Part shown: positions 59,087-64,000 of the stretch, in pieces
How positions within the stretch are numbered: position 1 is the stretch's first letter
Layout: each line of letters opens with the position of its first letter
Source of the DNA: Flavobacteriales bacterium
GTDB lineage: Bacteria; Bacteroidota; Bacteroidia; Flavobacteriales_F; PHOS-HE28
Direction: 5' to 3'
NCBI GenBank assembly: GCA_016719225.1
Contig: JADKAN010000004.1
Coordinates: forward strand, 186,001 to 250,000
Length of the DNA: 64,000 nucleotides
Program-made: the position numbers and the translations under genes
The notes under the pieces: model-generated
What the model was told of the DNA's origin: nothing
The model's input: the letters and a program-made list of their open reading frames with translations, nothing else
The model's database searches: none

Positions 59087-61435
59087 TTACTTCACTGTGA
59101 AGCGTACCACGCTGGTCCTCTCCTTGGAGGTGACGCGAAGGAAATAGCTGCCGGCTCCCAATGTTCCGGCCAAGCGGATGGAATGGCCAATGCCCTGTAT
59201 CAGCTGCGCGGTTTCCGAATAGACGCTGCGGCCGCCCAGGTCGAGAACGGTGATCATCGCATCGCTGCTGGATGCCGCTGGCATCAATGTGAAGTCTCCA
59301 TTTCCCGGGTTGGGGAAGAGCATTGCACTGGAGGTGTTCGGTACAGCGGCAAGACCGATGCTGATGTCGCCCACGGCACAAAGGGTGAATTTACCCGGCA
59401 CACCCGTGTTGTCGGTGAACACTCGGACGTAGTAGAGGTTCCCGGCATCCACATCCAACTGCAGGGTGTCGCTGTCCGTTATGCAGATCAGGCCGGTGTC
59501 GCCACATGCCGCCATCACCTCCATGCCTGCGCCAACGATCGTACCGGGCGTAAGTACCAGTTGCACCTGCTCATACGTTCCCGATGCGAAGCTGAACCAC
59601 ACATCGTTGAACAAGCTATCGGCTGCGCATGACGGCATGGAGTCTCCGGGTGTAGCTCCCGTATTGTCACCGGCCAAGGCGTAAGTCCCGCAAGAGTCAG
59701 GAGTGGAAAGCGTGAGTGTAGCGGCTTGGCCACATTCGTCGTTCTCCGGGACGCCTATCGTTCCACAAGAGGTCGCCATCAAGGTGATCACATAAATGCC
59801 CATTGCGCTGTCAGGTTGCATCAGGACGGGGATCCAATAGGTACCCGCGGCCAAGGCTGTGAACGTTTCCGTCAAGCTTCCGTCGATGCAGGTGTCCACG
59901 CTGTTGGGCATGATGACCAAGGTGTCAGCACAGTCCGGGAACAGTCCGGTAGCGTAAGCCGCGAAGCCGGTGCCGCAATAATCCACCAACACCGTGGAGC
60001 AGCTATCCAATGTGAACGACTCCCACGCGCTCGCATAGCCCAAACCCTCGGTATCCGTAGCACCGGTGTTGTTGTCGGACATCACCACGGTTCCCCCTGG
60101 CGAAAGCTGCCACTGCACTGCATTGACGCAGATGTCGTTCGCTAATGGCGCGACACCGCAAACGGCCGCATTAAGATGAATGACATAAGCGCCCAACGCG
60201 CTGTCGGGTCGCATCAGCACCGGGATCCAGTAAGTACCAGCTGGCAAATTCATGAAAGTCTGTATCAACGCACCGTCCAGGCAGGTATCCATGGAAGTGG
60301 GTGCTAGCATGGACGTAACGGGGCAGTTGGTGTAAAGCCCGGAAGTGTATGCAGTGAATCCGGTGCCACAGTAATCCAAGGTCAGGTTGGTGCAGCTGGC
60401 AACGCTGAAGTTCTCCCAAGTTGCCGAGAATGCCAGGCCATCGTTGGCGGTGGCGCCGGTATTGTCCCCCGTAATGGTCAAGGAACTACCCACGGAAATA
60501 CCGTGCGGGACAGCGTTCATGCAGACATCGTTAGCCGGTGGGCCGCTACAGGTCAGGGCGCTGATGTGGATGGCGTATGTGCCGATCGCACTATCCGGCT
60601 GCATCAATACGGGGATCCAATACGTACCCGCTGCCAAGCCGTCAAACCGCTCCAGGCGTGCCCCGTCATCGCAACTGCCAATGCTGTCCGGAGCGATAAG
60701 GATGGATGCCGGGCAGTTGCCATAAATTCCGGTTGCGTAGTCAGCGAAGTCGGTCCCGCAGTAGTCCAGCACCACGTCCGCACAACCTGCCAAGGTGAAG
60801 CTCTCCCACACCGTTGCATAACCGAAGCCTTCGCCATCGGTCGCTCCCGTGTTGTCACCAGTGATCGCTATGTTATCCCCGTTGGCGAGCGCATGTGCCG
60901 TGGCACCGCCACATTCATCGTTCGTTGGTCCACTGCCCGCGCAGGCCGTGGCGGAGATGGTGAGCACGTAATCGCCTATCGGGCCGGACTGATCTGCCCA
61001 GACGGGATAGTACCATGTCCCAGCGGGCAAGTTGTAGTGGTGGATCGTCGGCTCACCATCCGCGCATTCGGTGTTGTTGTAATCGCTGCTCACCACCAGC
61101 TGATCCGCGGGGCACTGGGCCGTAAGGACCTCCCAGAAATATTGGCTGCCGAACGCCGTGGGTGATCCGCAGAAGGAGAGGGCGACGTCGGCACACTGCC
61201 CCGTGGTGAAAGCCGCCCATACCACCGGTATACCGTAATTGTCCAAACCGGAACCGGGTACGTTGTCGCCAGCCATCGTGGCCCCGACCGTGTTACCGGT
61301 ATATACCACTGAACCGCCGACGGCCAAGGTTTGCGGAGTGACCGAACTGCACAGATCGTTCACCGGTTGGGCCTGGAGGCTTTGGTAGGAAATGAAAGGA
61401 ACAGCAAGCAGAGCAAGCGTAAGGGTTCTAACCAT
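59087..61435 (-). CDS. Secreted repeat protein with T9SS type A sorting domain
   Basis: A 782-aa exported protein: signal peptide MVRTLTLALLAVPFISYQSL ending near LQAQ, then tandem repeats of about 131 residues beginning ANDxC and containing GDNTGAT, WESFTL, LDYCGT and AGTYWIPVLMQPDS-type motifs (four or five copies, the first and last more diverged). A further domain (FNDVWFSFASGTYEQVQLVL) and the C-terminal sorting domain (LFPNPGNGDFTLMP, then VLDLGGRSVYSET, GSYFLRVTSKER) follow. Two conserved cysteines per repeat suggest disulfides. It probably is a surface-attached adhesin-like protein. A paralogous gene is at 62407. Confidence 0.87.
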   Translation of the reverse strand: MVRTLTLALLAVPFISYQSLQAQPVNDLCSSVTPQTLAVGGSVVYTGNTVGATMAGDNVPGSGLDNYGIPVVWAAFTTGQCADVALSFCGSPTAFGSQYFWEVLTAQCPADQLVVSSDYNNTECADGEPTIHHYNLPAGTWYYPVWADQSGPIGDYVLTISATACAGSGPTNDECGGATAHALANGDNIAITGDNTGATDGEGFGYATVWESFTLAGCADVVLDYCGTDFADYATGIYGNCPASILIAPDSIGSCDDGARLERFDGLAAGTYWIPVLMQPDSAIGTYAIHISALTCSGPPANDVCMNAVPHGISVGSSLTITGDNTGATANDGLAFSATWENFSVASCTNLTLDYCGTGFTAYTSGLYTNCPVTSMLAPTSMDTCLDGALIQTFMNLPAGTYWIPVLMRPDSALGAYVIHLNAAVCGVAPLANDICVNAVQWQLSPGGTVVMSDNNTGATDTEGLGYASAWESFTLDSCSTVLVDYCGTGFAAYATGLFPDCADTLVIMPNSVDTCIDGSLTETFTALAAGTYWIPVLMQPDSAMGIYVITLMATSCGTIGVPENDECGQAATLTLSTPDSCGTYALAGDNTGATPGDSMPSCAADSLFNDVWFSFASGTYEQVQLVLTPGTIVGAGMEVMAACGDTGLICITDSDTLQLDVDAGNLYYVRVFTDNTGVPGKFTLCAVGDISIGLAAVPNTSSAMLFPNPGNGDFTLMPAASSSDAMITVLDLGGRSVYSETAQLIQGIGHSIRLAGTLGAGSYFLRVTSKERTSVVRFTVK
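59740..60930. repeat. Tandem repeats of about 390 bp inside the T9SS repeat protein
   Basis: Unit boundaries recur at about 60920, 60530, 60137 and 59740 (the ANDxC start), a period of about 390-393 bp. The strands share long stretches such as those encoding TYWIPVLM, indicating recent duplication. Confidence 0.7.
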
Positions 61436-61530
61436 GATCGGGTTCTGGCAGTTGGACAGGAGCGTCCGTTAACAAGCTCTATTCAGGGTTTTGTCAACCC
61501 TCAAAAGAGTTGCGCGAAGATAGCCGAACA

Positions 61531-61538
61531 TACCTTAG
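61531..61538 (+). promoter_or_regulatory. Putative -7 box (TACCTTAG) of the SDR gene
   Basis: It is one mismatch from TAnnTTTG and is followed by 5 nt (CGGCC) before the ATG at 61544. Confidence 0.35.
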
Positions 61539-61543
61539 CGGCC

Positions 61544-62332
61544 ATGGATATCAGGCTGGACGGGCTTCGCGCCCTCATCGGCGGGGGCACCCAAGGCATC
61601 GGCCTTGCAACCGCGCAGGAAATGGCCCGCTTGGGCGCGCAGGTCACCCTTTTAGCGCGTGATGCGAAAAAATTGCACGGAGCACTGAGGACGTTGGATG
61701 CAACTAACGGGCAGGCGCATGCCATGCTCGTGGCCGATATGGCCGATACCGCAGCGCTGCAACTCGCGATCAACAAGCATTTGGCTGAGAGCGGGCCTGT
61801 GGACATCCTGCTGAACAACACGGGCGGGCCACCCCCGGGCCCTGCGCACACCGCCCCGTTGGATGCATTCGAACAGGCCTTCCGTTTGCACCTGCTGGCT
61901 TTCCAAACCTTGGTATTGGCCATTGTTCCCGGTATGAAGGAGCGCCGCCGTGGAAGGATCATCAATGTGATCAGCACTAGCGTCAAAGCACCTTTGCACA
62001 ACCTCGGTGTAAGCAATACCGTCCGTGGTGCCGTTGCGCAATGGGCGAAGACCCTGGCCAATGAGCTTGGCCCATTTTCCATCACCGTGAACAACGTGCT
62101 GCCCGGGGCCACGGCCACCGGCAGGCTAGAAGCCATCATTGCCAATAAAAGCGCAAAGACAGGAGTGTCCGCGGAAATAGCCCAACAGGAAATGCTGAGC
62201 GAGATCCCCTTGGGCCGTTTCGCAGAACCCTGGGAGACCGCCGCAGCGATCTGCTTCCTCGCCGGTCCTTCCGCCGCCAGCATCACCGGCATCAACCTGC
62301 CTGTGGATGGCGGGCGAACGGCCTCTCTGTGA
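61544..62332 (+). CDS. Divergent SDR-family oxidoreductase lacking the canonical YxxxK
   Basis: A 262-aa short-chain dehydrogenase fold starting at MDIRLDGLRALIG. The cofactor loop GGGTQGIGLATA, an NNTGG in place of NNAG, the ISTS serine segment (Ser144) and a C-terminal LPVDGGRT ending are SDR features. Where YxxxK should be the sequence is SNTVR (around 157-161), so Tyr and Lys are replaced. Related SDR-like proteins with this LSNxxR pattern exist and are often annotated only as SDR; the reaction is uncertain. A perfect rho-independent terminator follows. Confidence 0.83.
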   Translation: MDIRLDGLRALIGGGTQGIGLATAQEMARLGAQVTLLARDAKKLHGALRTLDATNGQAHAMLVADMADTAALQLAINKHLAESGPVDILLNNTGGPPPGPAHTAPLDAFEQAFRLHLLAFQTLVLAIVPGMKERRRGRIINVISTSVKAPLHNLGVSNTVRGAVAQWAKTLANELGPFSITVNNVLPGATATGRLEAIIANKSAKTGVSAEIAQQEMLSEIPLGRFAEPWETAAAICFLAGPSAASITGINLPVDGGRTASL

Positions 62333-62354
62333 TCCGACTTATTTCCCACGACGC

Positions 62355-62392
62355 AACGAGGGGCGATCGCAACGCGATCGCCCCTCGTTTTT
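62355..62392 (+). terminator. Strong rho-independent terminator after the SDR gene
   Basis: A 16-bp perfect stem (AACGAGGGGCGATCGC paired with GCGATCGCCCCTCGTT) with an AAC loop is followed by TTTTT. It lies 22 nt after the SDR stop and just before the stop of the convergent T9SS gene. Confidence 0.9.
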
Positions 62393-62406
62393 ATCACCGT
62401 GTTCGC

Positions 62407-64000
62407 TCACTTCACCATCACTGGTCGACTGCTGATTCCATTGGCGGTCGTCAAGCTTAACACATATGTGCCTTGTGTTAGCGTGCCCAATGTCAAGGTA
62501 ACAGGCTGGTCAGTAGCCATGGTCTGCTGATGCGTGTACACCACGCGTCCCATCATATCAGCCAGCTCAAAACGCACTTTGCCGCTCAGGTCCGCCCCGC
62601 TGATGATGATGTCCCCTTCCGTGGGATTCGGATAGAGAGTGAACGTCGGCGCCGATAACTCACTGATGCCAATGGGTCCACCTGTGATCACACAGATGTT
62701 GAAATTGTGACCCGCGCTCGTGTGCCCATAGTCATAGACCCGGATGTAGTACGTGGAACCAACGCCCAGTCCGGAAATGAACATACGTTCAGTGGCTGAT
62801 GCACCCAGTGGGAAATTGCTGTCTTCGCAACCCAAGGAGACGAGGTCTCCACAGGTACCACTAAAAACCTCGATCACGCCGTCAAATTGATCGACCCCTT
62901 CCACGATGATGGAGTCGCTTTCGCTGGTTGTCGTGAACGAATACCACACATCATTCGCGTTCGGGCTGGTGGAATGGCTGCATTCTATCGGACCCATATT
63001 GGCCGTAGCGCCTGTGCTGGTGCCCGCAACGGGAACGCACGTATTGGCCGGCGTGAGTAAAATGGCACCTTCACATTCGTCATTGACGGGGGGGGCGGCG
63101 CAGGCTGTGGCGCTCACTTCAATGAAATAGGCTCCTACCGGGGTGGTCGCCGGCTCCACGAGGACCGGGATCAAATATACGCCTGCAGGTGCGCACTCGA
63201 AGGTTACGCTGCACGAATCGTATTGCCCGGTCAACATATTGGTAAGAATATCAGGACACTGCGTGGCGAGGTTGATCAAGTAGTTATCGAACACATAGCC
63301 CGGCACGCAATAGCTCACCGTGATGTTCGCCGGCTCGACCGTGGTGATCTGGTGCCACACCATGGCAAAGCCGGAACCCGCGTCCTCCGTGGCTCCCGTA
63401 TTGTTACCCGAAAGGAGCTGTGGTGCGGCACCCACGGTAATGGCCGTGTTCACCGCATTGGAGCAAACATCATTGGCAGGAGCCGTACCCGAACCAGAAT
63501 AGCTAACGCATAAAGTGAACTCACCACCTTCGCCGAAATCAGTGTTCGAATAGACGCGGATGTAGTAGTCCGTATTGGCCGTTAGGCCAACAGAGGCGGG
63601 CGCGAAAGGGCTGATAATACAGGCGATCTCAGTGCCGGGGTCGCAGGTTGGCTGTACGGTGAATGCCCAGTCCGTAGCACTAACGTTGGCGAGTGTAACA
63701 TTCACCGAGGTGTAGCTGCCGGAATTGAAAGTGTACCACACGTCCTGGTATCCCGAAGAGGAAAAATCACAGCTGGGGTCACCGGTCGATACGGTGGAAG
63801 ATCCATTGTTCCCGGTGGTCAAGGAAGTGGAGCAATCCGCCACGGGGGACAATGGTGATAGGCTCGGCGGCCGAGCATTCGTCGTTGGCTGGTGCACCAC
63901 CACCTCTCGGCTCTTGGTCCAGCGCTGACACATGTGCCCTTGTGGCAGTAAGTCCACTGGATCGGAGGTTCTGTTGTGCCTCAGTGGTAGTGGTGGAAAG
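62407..64000 (-). CDS. T9SS type A sorting-domain repeat protein, N-terminus outside window and frameshifted
   Basis: The reading frame from the stop at 62407 to about 63844 encodes repeats like those of the 59087 gene (PANDVCSNAVNTAITV, GNNTGATEDAGSGFAMVW, NDECEGAILLT, DVWYSFTTTSESDSI) and ends in a type A sorting domain (LYPNPTEGDIIISG, then QGTYVLSLTTANG). Beyond a run of five G at 63844-63848 the homologous sequence (GAPANDECSAAEPITIVP) continues in another frame that stays open to the window edge. A single-base insertion in the homopolymer explains this, so the true protein is longer than 516 aa; a start at 63957 would be an artefact of the shift. Confidence 0.8.
   Translation of the reverse strand, partial: FPPLPLRHNRTSDPVDLLPQGHMCQRWTKSREVVVHQPTTNARPPSLSPLSPVADCSTSLTTGNNGSSTVSTGDPSCDFSSSGYQDVWYTFNSGSYTSVNVTLANVSATDWAFTVQPTCDPGTEIACIISPFAPASVGLTANTDYYIRVYSNTDFGEGGEFTLCVSYSGSGTAPANDVCSNAVNTAITVGAAPQLLSGNNTGATEDAGSGFAMVWHQITTVEPANITVSYCVPGYVFDNYLINLATQCPDILTNMLTGQYDSCSVTFECAPAGVYLIPVLVEPATTPVGAYFIEVSATACAAPPVNDECEGAILLTPANTCVPVAGTSTGATANMGPIECSHSTSPNANDVWYSFTTTSESDSIIVEGVDQFDGVIEVFSGTCGDLVSLGCEDSNFPLGASATERMFISGLGVGSTYYIRVYDYGHTSAGHNFNICVITGGPIGISELSAPTFTLYPNPTEGDIIISGADLSGKVRFELADMMGRVVYTHQQTMATDQPVTLTLGTLTQGTYVLSLTTANGISSRPVMVK

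Noticed and set aside
61455..61495. E. coli-like TTGACA-N17-TGTTAA upstream of the T9SS gene at 59087
   Set aside because: Bacteroidota primary sigma factors use TTTG/TAnnTTTG, and the -10 match is poor; it is likely chance.
1..64000. CRISPR array, prophage, toxin-antitoxin or classical defence operon
   Set aside because: No regularly spaced direct repeats, no nuclease/helicase/reverse transcriptase genes, no integrase or transposase and no tRNA-adjacent attachment site were found.

Overview
The window reads as chromosomal DNA of a GC-rich member of the Bacteroidota, most likely an uncultured Flavobacteriales-type organism. The evidence is internal. Several secreted proteins end in type IX secretion (T9SS) sorting domains: type A at 13427, 59087 and 62407, and the gliding-motility-associated type B (CHU_C) domain at 53429. 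TAnnTTTG-like -7 boxes of the Bacteroidota sigma factor recur upstream of genes, while clear Shine-Dalgarno sites are rare. Lipoproteins are abundant. No rRNA, tRNA, CRISPR array, insertion sequence, phage gene or classical defence locus was seen. This is a compact core-type region with about 55 genes.

Layout. 1-7014: gpsA (cut by the left edge), an M28 zinc peptidase, a HEAT-repeat/cyclophilin lipoprotein, lysS and a secreted protein. 7201-10244: a MacAB/LolCDE-like ABC export operon (fusion protein, permease, ATPase). 10347-13355: a RidA deaminase with a small membrane partner, MscS, a DJ-1/PfpI protein and an ICMT-like methyltransferase. 13427-19037: a small T9SS cargo protein, the cbpA-cbpM chaperone pair, a coiled-coil lipoprotein, a ClC channel and an APC permease. 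19159-24545: a class-III aminotransferase and dihydropyrimidinase (reductive pyrimidine or hydantoin catabolism), a PfkB kinase, a HAD phosphatase, a TfoX-like protein and methylmalonyl-CoA epimerase. 24634-35711: three envelope proteins, one of them a 2021-aa alpha-2-macroglobulin lipoprotein with a CxEQ thioester motif, then an FMN-binding glutamate-synthase-like protein and a polytopic membrane protein. 35696-39330: an NCS1 nucleobase transporter with an unusual inserted domain, a second ICMT-like protein and pgk.

39372-42197 is a tightly overlapping five-gene operon: ECF sigma factor, zf-HC2 anti-sigma candidate, CMD/peroxidase-like protein, radical-SAM ArsS and the TIGR04282 glycosyltransferase. 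It looks like arsenosugar (organoarsenic) biosynthesis under its own sigma/anti-sigma switch. 42409-47420: an alpha/beta-hydrolase-OsmC fusion, a class-V aminotransferase fold enzyme, a 143-bp inverted-repeat element, DUF427, and the ergothioneine genes egtD and egtB. 47505-53218: an outer-membrane-like protein, rhodanese, a sterol-desaturase-family protein, a conserved lipoprotein and a PurF-like amidotransferase. 53429-64000: a giant CHU_C protein, ACMSD and 3-hydroxyanthranilate dioxygenase (kynurenine catabolism, to which the RidA protein at 10347 may belong), and two related T9SS repeat proteins flanking a divergent SDR; the second is frameshifted near the right edge.

I did not find a convincing undescribed multi-gene system. 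The most unusual signals are: -7 promoter boxes lying only 4-7 nt before the start codon at many genes, suggesting leaderless or near-leaderless mRNAs; a dispersed intergenic repeat family related to AACCGCAGAGGACGC; the sigma/anti-sigma-headed arsenosugar operon; and the large periplasmic insertion in the NCS1 transporter.
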